From positions 62,001-126,000 of IMG/VR virus record IMGVR_UViG_3300031951_000001: a stretch of 64,000 nt of DNA. One strand, written 5' to 3'. Origin of the DNA: a virus. A model generated the notes under the pieces. That model saw only the letters and a list, made by a program, of their open reading frames with translations. It was not told the origin of the DNA and ran no database searches. Made by a program: the position numbers and the translations under genes. Of the stretch, positions 24,967 through 32,448 are shown piece by piece. Numbering within the stretch: the stretch's first letter is position 1; the number at the start of each line of letters is the position of its first letter.

Positions 24967-25875
24967 ATGAACAAAAGACAAATTGCTGAGGAAGAGTTAA
25001 AAAGAGCTCTACTCATGATGAAATACGATAGTCGTAAGACTTTAACTGAAAATATTAACAGTAATCAATTAATTACCGAAATAATTCCTGCCGCCTTTCT
25101 TACGATACCTTGGCTTACCACGTATGGGATTGCCGCGGCTAGCTCAATAGGTGCTTGGATTTACAACACTTCTGGTGGAGGAGATGCTTTTGCAAAAACT
25201 CAAGCGTTTTTTCAAGGATGTAATTCAAATACTAAAAATTTAAAACCCACTTTGGGTAAAAGTGAGCACAGGGCCGCCGCAGATAAAATATATAATGCAA
25301 TTGAGGGGGTGGGAACAACACTTAACGATATAAAATCGGCCTTTTCTGAAATGACAACCGTAGCTGACATTTGTGCTATGTACCAGTACTATAATAATAC
25401 CTATGGTGATTTATATGATGATTTGGATAGTGATATTGATGGGGAAGATTTTAGAAAGTATGTTTGGTCGGCAATAGCCCCGCAAGTTGCTGATGCGGAA
25501 GAAGAATTAAACAAAGTCCAAGCAAATCCTGAAACGACTGATGGTAAAAAAACCGAAGATGGTAAAAAAACCGAAGATGGTAAAAAAACCGTATATACTG
25601 GAGGTTCATATAAAGCATGTACTGGTACATACACTCAAGGATGTAAATCAGAAGCAATTAAAAAAGTTCAGGGTTGTTTAGGTTTAGTTGCCGACGGTAA
25701 ATTTGGACCTAAAACTCAAAAAGCTCTCACCGCTAAAGGTTTTACCGGTGGATTTACAGATGCTGATGTTGATAAGATTTGTAAAGTACAAGCGTCTCCA
25801 GAACCTAAAAAAGACGCAATTGATATGTCGGTTGACACAGGACGTGATGTTGCCGATAATAATATAGCACCTTAA
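24967..25875 (+). CDS. virion-associated candidate with peptidoglycan-binding-like domain
   Basis: A 302-residue protein. It begins MNKRQIAEEELKRALLMM, a variant of the N-terminal tag motif, followed by a second site (TLTEN). A hydrophobic segment (PAAFLTIPWLTTYGIAAASS) and a helical region come next. Three tandem copies of DGKKT (25543-25590) lead to a C-terminal peptidoglycan-binding-type repeat (AIKKVQGCLGLVADGKFGPK). The domain order suggests a protein that meets the cell wall during infection. It forms a pair with the next gene. Confidence 0.6.
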   Translation: MNKRQIAEEELKRALLMMKYDSRKTLTENINSNQLITEIIPAAFLTIPWLTTYGIAAASSIGAWIYNTSGGGDAFAKTQAFFQGCNSNTKNLKPTLGKSEHRAAADKIYNAIEGVGTTLNDIKSAFSEMTTVADICAMYQYYNNTYGDLYDDLDSDIDGEDFRKYVWSAIAPQVADAEEELNKVQANPETTDGKKTEDGKKTEDGKKTVYTGGSYKACTGTYTQGCKSEAIKKVQGCLGLVADGKFGPKTQKALTAKGFTGGFTDADVDKICKVQASPEPKKDAIDMSVDTGRDVADNNIAP

Positions 25876-25887
25876 AATCAAAAAAAA

Positions 25888-27678
25888 ATGAAAAAAAATA
25901 TTAAAGAACAAGCGGCAGGGGCGGCCCAAACGCAATCAGATGAGGGATTTTTGAAAAATTCGTTGAATGCTTGCTTCAAAATTGACCCTAATACTAATAT
26001 TTCAGGAAAATACGGATGGTTCAAATTAGATACTGACCATACCCAACCTGTAAAATTGAAAGATGGTAGATTCGCAATCAAAGGATTTAAAATAAAATTT
26101 ACTAAAACTGAGGGGGTAAATGAAAACATTTATTTTTTAGCTGACAAAACAGTAGTTAACGCAACAACAGGAAACAAGAAACTTTGGGATTGTACAGAAA
26201 TCGCTCAAACCGCCGGTGTGGCTCAAGACACTACAAATTTAACTCCGGACCAAGGCATTAAGCTTAAGGTCATCCAGTCAAAAGATAAAGGTATAACTAC
26301 CACAAAACCTGAAGATATGACAGGTTGGAAATCGGATACTACATCAATCCCTGGTGTTACTCTTTACAAGCAAACCGCTCTTACAAACATGAGGCCAGAC
26401 CAAATTACAAAGCTAGATGAAGTATTGACTGAGAAGGGATATACTAGAGAAGCCCCGGCTTATGGAACACCTGACTATGAGTATGCGAAAAGCAACCCTA
26501 AGACTTTAGCTGATGTGCTTACCCAATATGATATTACTGAAATAGGTATTACTGATTTAACTACAAGAATATATAGATTAAATGTGACTGATTTGGGGCC
26601 TAAGAAGAAAGAAGATGTAAAAAAAGAGATTAAATCATACAAAAATGCTCCAAGATATACCGCATTAGAATGTAAGACAAATATTGAAAACCTTTATTAT
26701 AATTCACCATCGGCAACAAAAAAACCAAGAAAATTCACACCACTCACTGACGAATATGCTATTGAGGAGGCAAAAAATATCGTAATGGCCTGTATAGCTC
26801 AACAAGGTATTGATGGATTTACTGTTGCAAGAGGTTACGACGCAGGAGTATTTGGGGTAAGCACCGATGACCAAGTTAGACAATTAACTAGAGATAAAGG
26901 AATGTATGGTATAAAATCTATGTACGACAGTTGGAGAACATCCCAAAGAACTGCAAGTAATGAAGGAATTGAAAAAGAATTAAAAAATATTATACGTGAA
27001 AATCTAATCTCAATCCAACAAAACAAGAAAAAAGTTTTAACTGAAGAAAGTAAAATCGTTAAAAATAGATTTAAAATTATTGGTGAAGGTAGAACAATTA
27101 AAGGTAAAAAAGATAGAATTAAGTTAAGTGATGAATTAATCAATGAAATGGTCTACCTTAGTTCTCAAGGTTTTGACAAACAAGTAATTAACGAAGGGTT
27201 TTGGGAAGTTCTTTCTGGATTATTTCCAAAAGGAATAGATTCAATATTTGACACATTCAAGGAAAGAGGAATTGCTTGGTTATTAGAAAAAGTAGGATTA
27301 AATCCTGATAGCTGGTTAGGTAGCGTTTTAGTTACAGGACTAGGCGATGTTGATATCATGGATATACCAAAATTATTTAGTGATTGTAATTTTGCAACTA
27401 AAGTGATTTCAAAGGCAATGGCTGAAGGCACGGTTAGACAATTACAACAAAAATATGCTAGTGATAGCCCACTTGCGGATATATTAAGAAATACCGTAGT
27501 TGAGGTGTTAAGTGATACTGAATTAGGTCAAAAGATTGAATCGGCATTGGGTTCAGTGATATGTCCTTTAATTAGTTCAATATCGGGTAAAATGAAAGAT
27601 GCCGCTGCTAGCATTACGGATAATGCGGTAGGGGCTAAAGAAGATTCAGGTATTTTATCAAAAATTGGATTAAGTTAA
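25888..27678 (+). CDS. large virion-associated candidate, unknown function
   Basis: A 596-residue protein with no domain I can name. Its N-terminus contains IKEQAAGAAQTQ. The middle is soluble and Lys/Thr-rich. Around residues 365-395 there is a stretch of IIRENL and VLTEESK elements like those at other proteins' termini. The last 160 residues are helical and hydrophobic-patterned (GFWEVLSGLFPKGIDSIFDT; VICPLISSISG), suggesting membrane or core interaction. It is 12 bases after the preceding gene, so the two form an operon closed by a terminator. Confidence 0.6.
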   Translation: MKKNIKEQAAGAAQTQSDEGFLKNSLNACFKIDPNTNISGKYGWFKLDTDHTQPVKLKDGRFAIKGFKIKFTKTEGVNENIYFLADKTVVNATTGNKKLWDCTEIAQTAGVAQDTTNLTPDQGIKLKVIQSKDKGITTTKPEDMTGWKSDTTSIPGVTLYKQTALTNMRPDQITKLDEVLTEKGYTREAPAYGTPDYEYAKSNPKTLADVLTQYDITEIGITDLTTRIYRLNVTDLGPKKKEDVKKEIKSYKNAPRYTALECKTNIENLYYNSPSATKKPRKFTPLTDEYAIEEAKNIVMACIAQQGIDGFTVARGYDAGVFGVSTDDQVRQLTRDKGMYGIKSMYDSWRTSQRTASNEGIEKELKNIIRENLISIQQNKKKVLTEESKIVKNRFKIIGEGRTIKGKKDRIKLSDELINEMVYLSSQGFDKQVINEGFWEVLSGLFPKGIDSIFDTFKERGIAWLLEKVGLNPDSWLGSVLVTGLGDVDIMDIPKLFSDCNFATKVISKAMAEGTVRQLQQKYASDSPLADILRNTVVEVLSDTELGQKIESALGSVICPLISSISGKMKDAAASITDNAVGAKEDSGILSKIGLS

Positions 27679-27747
27679 GAAACCTCTCGGAGTAGACTCC
27701 GAATGGGATAAACCAATTAAAGAAAGGGGGTATTCCAAATCTAACAG

Positions 27748-27776
27748 AAAGATGTCGAGAGACATCTTTTTGTTTT
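27748..27776 (+). terminator. intrinsic terminator
   Basis: AAAGATGTC-GAGA-GACATCTTT with a GNRA loop and T-run. It ends the operon that includes the 596-residue protein. Another short hairpin (CGGAG-TAGA-CTCCG) lies between it and the stop. Confidence 0.85.
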
Positions 27777-28268
27777 TTATATGAAACTCTTTCTGAACTC
27801 TTCCCAAATGAACTCAACCTGAGGATTTACAACATCTGAAAATATTGTGGGTTCATACGGTTTTTTTAACAGTTTCATGCCGGCTTCATCAGGAGTTCGA
27901 TTGTCTTTAAATCTATTACAACTTGAACAACACGTTACCAAATTGGTCCAACCATTTCCACCACCTCTAGATTTGGGGACAACATGGTCCACGGTTAAAT
28001 TCCTTTTACTTCCACAATAAACACATTGGTAATCATCTCGTCTGAAAAGCCGGTGACGATTAATTTTTAATTTGTGGTATCTGAATTTTACGTAATTGAA
28101 TAAGCGTATTATGAGAGGTCTAACAAATGTTTGTAAACCAGCAAGTATTGGCTTTTCGTGAGATTTTAATATCTCCGCCTTACCTTTATTAACCAAATTG
28201 AACCCCTTATAAACGGATGTCACATTAATGGGGGTAAAATCTGAGTTTAAAACTAAAACTTTCTCCAT
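27777..28268 (-). CDS. HNH endonuclease
   Basis: A 163-residue protein with an HNH/McrA-type nuclease core: CVYCGSKRNLTVDHVVPKSR, then TNLVTCCSSCNRFKDNRTP, where two CxxC pairs bind zinc and the DH/N/H residues form the active site. The N-terminal 70 residues match the usual companion region of stand-alone bacterial HNH proteins (VLNSDFTPINV). It may act in DNA processing or as a free-standing homing-type nuclease. Confidence 0.9.
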   Translation of the reverse strand: MEKVLVLNSDFTPINVTSVYKGFNLVNKGKAEILKSHEKPILAGLQTFVRPLIIRLFNYVKFRYHKLKINRHRLFRRDDYQCVYCGSKRNLTVDHVVPKSRGGGNGWTNLVTCCSSCNRFKDNRTPDEAGMKLLKKPYEPTIFSDVVNPQVEFIWEEFRKSFI

Positions 28269-28326
28269 CTATCCAAATATACAAAATTTATGTCGGATAA
28301 AAAATAACTTGTAAAAAAATAATTTA

Positions 28327-28357
28327 TTTGGTTATTTGAAATATGTTCGTATATTTG
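28327..28357 (+). promoter_or_regulatory. host-type promoter for tRNA-Arg
   Basis: TTTG (28327-28330), 19-nt spacer, TATATTTG (28350-28357), about 20 bases before the tRNA. Confidence 0.7.
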
Positions 28358-28378
28358 TACTCAGGAACAACAACATTT

Positions 28379-28450
28379 GCCCCTGTAAGTAAAGGGATAT
28401 ACTATTTCACTTCTAATGAAATTTTTCTGGTTCGAATCCAGACGGGGGTA
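28379..28450 (+). tRNA. tRNA-Arg (UCU)
   Basis: A 72-nt cloverleaf. The 7-bp acceptor is GCCCCTG/CGGGGGT (with G-U pairs at positions 1 and 6). The D arm is AGTA/TACT. The anticodon stem is TTTCA/TGAAA with loop CTTCTAA (anticodon TCT), and the T arm is TCTGG-TTCGAAT-CCAGA. CCA is not encoded. It decodes AGA, a codon common in this AT-rich phage. Confidence 0.92.
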
Positions 28451-28483
28451 CTAATTTTTTTTGACTATTGGTTCGAGTTGTGA

Positions 28484-28490
28484 TATTTAT
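28484..28490 (+). promoter_or_regulatory. TATTTAT late-type promoter box
   Basis: TATTTAT ending five bases before the ATG at 28496. Confidence 0.6.
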
Positions 28491-28495
28491 TAAAT

Positions 28496-29098
28496 ATGGA
28501 AACCGAACAAAAATTTAAAAAAGAAGATTTATATAAATTAATCTTCGAAGAAAAAAAATCCTACAGAGAAATTGGTAGGATGTACAATGTAAGTGATACT
28601 TACATAAAAAAAATATCTAAAAAAATGGGATTAACTTTAGAAAAAAGAAAGGTTTTCCCTGAAGATTTTGTCCCCCATAATAAAGGGATAAATGAACAAA
28701 AAAATTGTAAGTATTGTAGTAATAATATATCTGAAAATGCCCCTAAAGAGCAGAAATATTGTTCTTTTGAATGTTCGGTAAAAGACAGAACAAAGTTTAA
28801 TTACGAAAACTATTTAAATAATCAAAAAGATTATTGTTATGATAGGAATATTAGTTATTTAAAACCATATTTTCTCGAAGACCAAAACCACAAATGTGCG
28901 ATTTGTGATTTGGAGGATAAATGGAATGAAAAGAAGTTAGTTTTTGTTTTAGACCACATTGATGGAAATGCGTCGAACAATATGAGAGATAATTTAAGAT
29001 TGGTTTGCCCCAACTGTGATTCACAGCTCGATACATTTAAGAGAAAAAACAAAAACTCGGCAAGAAAAGAAAGATATTTGAAAAATTATAAAAATTAA
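28496..29098 (+). CDS. HNH endonuclease with N-terminal HTH
   Basis: A 200-residue protein. Residues 10-45 look like a helix-turn-helix (SYREIGRMYNVSDTYIKKIS). A Cys4-type cluster follows (CKYCSNN...CSFECS) and then an HNH core (CAICDLEDKWNE, VLDHIDGNASNNMRDNLRLV, CPNC). This is the composition of phage free-standing homing endonucleases. It may promote its own spread by cutting related phage DNA. Confidence 0.85.
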   Translation: METEQKFKKEDLYKLIFEEKKSYREIGRMYNVSDTYIKKISKKMGLTLEKRKVFPEDFVPHNKGINEQKNCKYCSNNISENAPKEQKYCSFECSVKDRTKFNYENYLNNQKDYCYDRNISYLKPYFLEDQNHKCAICDLEDKWNEKKLVFVLDHIDGNASNNMRDNLRLVCPNCDSQLDTFKRKNKNSARKERYLKNYKN

Positions 29099-29099
29099 A

Positions 29100-29480
29100 A
29101 TGAAAAAAACACTAATTACGTTAGTTTTATGTTTACTCACATCACTAACATTTGCCCAAACATGGGCCGCCGCGGTTAATCTTACAATTGGTATTAGAGA
29201 CAACGAGTATTCTAAATTTGCTTGGGGTGAAACAAAACCGGTATCTGACAAACTTCTAATTAAGTTAGAAGGTAGTGATGTTATAGTATATACTGAAGAA
29301 ATTCAGTTCTATCAAACCTTGAATCCCGAATATAAAACTGATGACGGTAATGGTTCATATTGGTATGCGGTTGATGAGGAAATGAAGAGATGTAAAGTTT
29401 ATTTATATTATAGGAATGGTAATGTTCTAATGATTGAATATGATGATGTTTGTATTATTTACGGTATAATTTATAGATGA
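29100..29480 (+). CDS. exported hypothetical protein
   Basis: A 126-residue protein with a signal peptide (residues 1-20, ending TFAQ) and a beta-rich mature part (SDKLLIKLEGSDVIVYTEE; CKVYLYYRNGNVLMIEYDD). It lies one base after the HNH gene and one base before the rmlB-like gene. Periplasmic or outer-membrane; unknown function. Confidence 0.6.
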   Translation: MKKTLITLVLCLLTSLTFAQTWAAAVNLTIGIRDNEYSKFAWGETKPVSDKLLIKLEGSDVIVYTEEIQFYQTLNPEYKTDDGNGSYWYAVDEEMKRCKVYLYYRNGNVLMIEYDDVCIIYGIIYR

Positions 29481-29481
29481 T

Positions 29482-30423
29482 ATGAGAGTAATTGTAACAG
29501 GTGGTGCCGGTTTTATTGGGTCGAGTTTTATTAACTACTTACTTGACCACTACGAATTGGATGTTGTTTGTGTTGATAAAATGACATATTGTGCAAATAA
29601 AGATAACATAAAACATAAAGTCGAGTTTATTGAGAAAGATATCTGCGATATAACTGCCGATGACCTGGGAAGTTATGATTATCTTGTGAATTTTGCGGCG
29701 GAGAGTCACGTAGATAACTCTATATCTAACGGAATGCCCTTTATTAAATCAAACATAGAGGGAACATTTAATCTTTTGGAGGTTGCAAGGAAAAATCCTA
29801 ACCTCATTAAGTTCATTCAAATTTCGACGGACGAAGTTTATGGTGATATGTTTGACTATGGTGTAGGAGTAGAAGCCGATGAGACTTTCCCATTAAAGGC
29901 GAGTTCATATTATTCGGCATCAAAAGCGGCAGCCGACCTTTTAGTCCAAGCTTGCCATAGAACATTCGGACTCCCATATCTTATCACAAGAACTTGTAAT
30001 AATTTCGGAGAACACCAGTATCCTGAGAAGTTCCTACCTAAAATATATCAGTCAATTAAAGAAGGAAAAGAAATTCCACTCTATGGTGATGGGAGTCACG
30101 TAAGAGAATGGATACACTCTGAAGATAACGCAAGATATATCGCTCTTTTAATGTTTTCTGATATTAAAAACGAAGTGGTTAATATTGGTTCGGGGATAAA
30201 ATACTCAAACAATAGAATTATCAATATTATCTATGAAAAAACTGGCGGAAAAGGGGTTAAAATTAAATCGGTCCCCGATAGATTAGGTCATGATAAAAAA
30301 TATTCATTAAACTCTGATAAATTAAAGGATATTTTAGTTAAAATTGGTCAAGTGACTTATACATTACATATTTTAGAATATTTTGATAAATTATATGGAA
30401 GACCCGATAAAATACAAAATTAA
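29482..30423 (+). CDS. rmlB: dTDP-glucose 4,6-dehydratase-like (RmlB-like)
   Basis: A 313-residue short-chain dehydrogenase fold protein with the NAD-binding MRVIVTGGAGFIGSSFINYL, NFAAESHVDNSI, ISTDEVYGD and catalytic YSASKAAADLL (YxxxK). TRTCNNFGEHQYPEKFLPK is diagnostic of the RmlB family. It would make dTDP-4-keto-6-deoxyglucose, a substrate for the RmlC-like epimerase. The C-terminus after residue 280 is somewhat shorter than usual. The following gene overlaps its end. Confidence 0.92.
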   Translation: MRVIVTGGAGFIGSSFINYLLDHYELDVVCVDKMTYCANKDNIKHKVEFIEKDICDITADDLGSYDYLVNFAAESHVDNSISNGMPFIKSNIEGTFNLLEVARKNPNLIKFIQISTDEVYGDMFDYGVGVEADETFPLKASSYYSASKAAADLLVQACHRTFGLPYLITRTCNNFGEHQYPEKFLPKIYQSIKEGKEIPLYGDGSHVREWIHSEDNARYIALLMFSDIKNEVVNIGSGIKYSNNRIINIIYEKTGGKGVKIKSVPDRLGHDKKYSLNSDKLKDILVKIGQVTYTLHILEYFDKLYGRPDKIQN

Positions 30424-30586
30424 AAATTCTCATTATTATAAATTTGAGGGTATTGCCCCCGATGGATTTAAGTTAATACCTAATAAAACATTTGAAAGAT
30501 TGTTAGATTTTGACAACTGGAAAGAGTGGAAAACCAACCCCGAAATTTTAGAAAAGTGGATGATTGAGGATACTACAGATAAATAA
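30395..30586 (+). CDS. hypothetical small protein
   Basis: A 63-residue protein (MEDPIKYKIKNSHYYKFEGI...) overlapping the end of the rmlB-like gene by 29 bases in another frame. A longer in-frame start exists at 30383. It continues well past the upstream stop, so it is more than a shadow. Not recognised. Confidence 0.5.
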   Translation: MEDPIKYKIKNSHYYKFEGIAPDGFKLIPNKTFERLLDFDNWKEWKTNPEILEKWMIEDTTDK

Positions 30587-30587
30587 A

Positions 30588-30619
30588 TTTGTGTAATTCA
30601 AATTACTACCGTATATTTG
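30588..30619 (+). promoter_or_regulatory. host-type promoter
   Basis: TTTG (30588-30591), 20-nt spacer, TATATTTG (30612-30619), four bases before the ATG at 30624, implying a leaderless mRNA. Confidence 0.8.
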
Positions 30620-30623
30620 TCAA

Positions 30624-31247
30624 ATGAAAACAATAACAATAACATTATTTATTACAATTTTACTTTCATCTTGTCAATCAAAAGGTGACCACACTTTCCC
30701 ACTTTTAGATAATGAAGAACGCGATAAAATTTATACTAGTGTATCAGAGATACCTGTCACCAAACCTAAATCTTTAAAACCAAGACCTAAGCGAGTTATA
30801 ATTCGGGGGCTCGGTGACTTCAATCAATCAGTATTGGAGCAGGTTGAATCAAATATCGAAGAGTTTTATGGATACGACTGTATTATTGAATCTCCCGTAC
30901 AAACCAATCCCGAGATGTACAGTTCGAATGGAAATAGTTTGGAAATTACAAACTGTATTCCCCAACTCAGACGTGATGGAGTAAAAATGATTTACATCAC
31001 CAATGAAAACTTAGTCGCGGGTGATATGGAATTACGTGGAGGTACTACTTACCGAAGTAATACAGTTATTTTGGAGTCTGGTAGATATAATAAAAAGACA
31101 ATTCTCCATGAGATTGGGCATACTTTAGGACTTGAGCACTGTAATAATATGAATTGTCTTATGGCAATTTATAATGATGACTACGATGTTAATGATTTTT
31201 GTGAAAATTGTAAAAAATTAATTAAAACCGATGAAGAACTTTATTGA
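30624..31247 (+). CDS. archaemetzincin-like lipoprotein metallopeptidase
   Basis: A 207-residue protein. Residues 1-17 are a lipoprotein signal ending in LSSCQ. The C-terminal domain holds the archaemetzincin signature: HEIGHTLGLEHC, then four residues, C-L-M and a final CENC. The two His of HExxH and the third His bind the catalytic zinc, while the four Cys bind a structural zinc. The Met-to-CxxC spacing is shorter than in textbook archaemetzincins. A membrane-anchored form in a phage is unusual. Substrate unknown; a role in the host envelope is inferred from the lipobox. Confidence 0.8.
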   Translation: MKTITITLFITILLSSCQSKGDHTFPLLDNEERDKIYTSVSEIPVTKPKSLKPRPKRVIIRGLGDFNQSVLEQVESNIEEFYGYDCIIESPVQTNPEMYSSNGNSLEITNCIPQLRRDGVKMIYITNENLVAGDMELRGGTTYRSNTVILESGRYNKKTILHEIGHTLGLEHCNNMNCLMAIYNDDYDVNDFCENCKKLIKTDEELY

Positions 31248-31515
31248 TTTAGAATTCAAACCACACCCAAATGGAATGGGTGGTAAATTAGCCCAAATGG
31301 AATTGGGTAATGGATACAAAATATCAGTTGTTGGTGGTGGAAAAGGTTTATACGGGGATGGTGAAAAAACATTCGAAGTTGCTGTGTTTGATAGAGTGGG
31401 AGATATGATTAAACTTGGAGAAAACGACCAAGTTTTGGGATGGCAAACAATTAATGAGGTTAATGAAATTATTGAAAAATTTGATAGTCAACCAATATTA
31501 AAGGTAAAAATATGA
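31231..31515 (+). CDS. hypothetical protein
   Basis: A 94-residue protein with a beta-rich, Gly-containing sequence (YKISVVGGGKGLYGDGEKTF). Its start overlaps the peptidase gene by 17 bases and its stop overlaps the next ATG. Function unknown. Confidence 0.6.
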   Translation: MKNFIDLEFKPHPNGMGGKLAQMELGNGYKISVVGGGKGLYGDGEKTFEVAVFDRVGDMIKLGENDQVLGWQTINEVNEIIEKFDSQPILKVKI

Positions 31516-31676
31516 GTAAAGAAGCTAAAGATTTCGCATTTTGGATTCCAACGGTGTATGAACCTTGTGGGCAGCATGATTGGAAATATAGGTACCCAAA
31601 AACATCAGAAGAGATGACAATGTGTTTTACGGTTGAGGAGGTATATAATCATTATACACAAAAAAAGGGGAGTTAA
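31512..31676 (+). CDS. hypothetical small protein
   Basis: A 54-residue protein (MSKEAKDFAFWIPTVYEP... ending YTQKKGS). The ATGA overlap with the previous gene and a terminator hairpin covering its 3' end support it as the last gene of the archaemetzincin operon. Not recognised. Confidence 0.6.
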   Translation: MSKEAKDFAFWIPTVYEPCGQHDWKYRYPKTSEEMTMCFTVEEVYNHYTQKKGS

Positions 31677-31692
31677 AACTCCCCTTAATACT
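31665..31692 (-). terminator. terminator shared by convergent genes
   Basis: GGGGAGTT / AACTCCCC stem; on the minus strand it is followed by a run of seven T, so it mainly terminates the holin gene. It overlaps the end of the plus-strand small gene. Confidence 0.8.
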
Positions 31693-31705
31693 CAAAAATG
31701 AGGTA

Positions 31706-31870
31706 TTATTTATTGGATAATACAGACCAAACAGCACCTACAAAGGTTACAGCCATACCAACAATATCCATGATTTGACCTTCAGATGCTAAACCTTTAG
31801 CGACCAAAATACCACCGATAAAAGTTAGACCGTGTCTAATTAAACCCAAAATTTGTTCTTTTTGTACCAT
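31706..31870 (-). CDS. putative holin, Pam3-gp28-like
   Basis: A 54-residue membrane protein (MVQKEQILGLIRHGLTFIGG... ending VWSVLSNK) with two helices separated by a short polar turn. The pattern IRHGLTFIGGILVAKGLAS and VGAVWSVLSNK resembles the small Pam3-gp28-type phage holins. It could release the GH19 endolysin into the periplasm. A minus-strand TATTTAT box lies about 30 bases upstream. Confidence 0.65.
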   Translation of the reverse strand: MVQKEQILGLIRHGLTFIGGILVAKGLASEGQIMDIVGMAVTFVGAVWSVLSNK

Positions 31871-31907
31871 TATTTTTTGATTAAAGTTTATTTACTATAA
31901 ATATTCG

Positions 31908-31938
31908 GTTGATTGAGTAAAATTAGTTAGTATATTTG
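31908..31938 (+). promoter_or_regulatory. host-type promoter for the tRNA cluster
   Basis: GTTG ending at 31911, 19-nt spacer, TATATTTG at 31931-31938, about 11 bases before the tRNA-like RNA. Confidence 0.65.
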
Positions 31939-31949
31939 TAACTCAATAT

Positions 31950-32084
31950 AGTCAAGTGGCGGAAATGAAAGAGTACTCTTCAGGCAGACGCGACGCATGG
32001 TTATAGCAGCGTGGGTTAAAAAGCATCGTTTCGATGTGGTTACTATAATGACACCCCGTGAAGGTTCGAACCCTTCCTTGACTA
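31950..32084 (+). tRNA. oversized tRNA-like RNA (135 nt), identity uncertain
   Basis: The ends form a good tRNA half: acceptor AGTCAAG/CTTGACT, T arm GAAGG-TTCGAAC-CCTTC and discriminator A. The D arm is Leu-like (GCG...CGC), but its loop carries an extra self-complementary insert around GAGTACTC. The next arm, ACGC..GCGT with an inner TG/CA, presents the loop GTTATAG (possible anticodon UAU). The variable region is about 45 nt and can fold as a GGGT/ACCC stem with two hairpins (CATCG-TTT-CGATG and GTTA..TGAC). At 135 nt it is far longer than normal. It could be a tRNA with inserts or a tRNA mimic. Confidence 0.6.
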
Positions 32085-32100
32085 CTAATTTTTTAATAAA

Positions 32101-32217
32101 ATGAAATACAATAACAATACACCTTTCGAAGAATTTATGTATCGTTTTGCGGTGGCTTTCGGAGTAACCGTGGTAGTTTTAAACTTAATTATTTTGGTTT
32201 TTAAGTTGATTGGTTAA
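32101..32217 (+). CDS. very small membrane protein between tRNAs
   Basis: A 38-residue frame (MKYNNNTPFEEFMYRFAVAF...) with one C-terminal membrane helix (VTVVVLNLIILVFKLIG). It lies 16 bases after the tRNA-like RNA and upstream of tRNA-Leu, probably on the same transcript. Function unknown. Confidence 0.5.
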   Translation: MKYNNNTPFEEFMYRFAVAFGVTVVVLNLIILVFKLIG

Positions 32218-32236
32218 GGTTTTCGCCTTACATTTG
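32205..32236 (+). promoter_or_regulatory. host-type promoter for tRNA-Leu
   Basis: GTTG (32205-32208), 20-nt spacer, TACATTTG (32229-32236), 17 bases before the tRNA-Leu. Confidence 0.65.
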
Positions 32237-32253
32237 CATAAGTTATTTGAAAT

Positions 32254-32337
32254 GCTGGGATGGTGTAACGGTAGCCACGAGGGACTTAAAATCCCTTGGA
32301 CATTGTGTCTGTGCGGGTTCGAGTCCCGCTCCCAGTA
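32254..32337 (+). tRNA. tRNA-Leu (UAA)
   Basis: An 84-nt type II tRNA with acceptor GCTGGGA/TCCCAGT, D stem GTG/CAC, and anticodon stem AGGGA/TCCCT with loop CTTAAAA (TAA). The variable arm is long (TGGACATTGTGTCTGTG), and the T arm is GCGGG-TTCGAGT-CCCGC. CCA not encoded. It reads UUA, a frequent codon here. Confidence 0.95.
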
Positions 32338-32343
32338 CTTTTA

Positions 32344-32417
32344 GTGCCTTTAGCTCAATCGGTTAGAGCAACTGACTCATAATCAGTAGGTCGTAGGTTC
32401 GATTCCTACAAGGCGCA
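32344..32417 (+). tRNA. tRNA with CAU anticodon (elongator Met or Ile2)
   Basis: A 74-nt cloverleaf with acceptor GTGCCTT/AAGGCGC, D arm AGCTC...GAGC, anticodon stem ACTGA/TCAGT with loop CTCATAA, and T arm GTAGG-TTCGATT-CCTAC. It has a paired first position, so it is not an initiator. Whether C34 is lysidinylated to read AUA cannot be seen. It follows tRNA-Leu by six bases. Confidence 0.92.
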
Positions 32418-32448
32418 CGATATTTATATAAACTAAAAACTAAATTTG

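Noticed and set aside
25543-25590. Short tandem repeats that could suggest a CRISPR-like array
   Set aside because: They encode DGKKT repeats in frame within a protein; no spacer structure. No CRISPR array was seen anywhere in the window.
30300-30423. Possible frameshift near the C-terminus of the RmlB-like protein
   Set aside because: Neither alternative frame restores the usual ending, and the visible end LHILEYFDKLYG is a plausible terminal helix.
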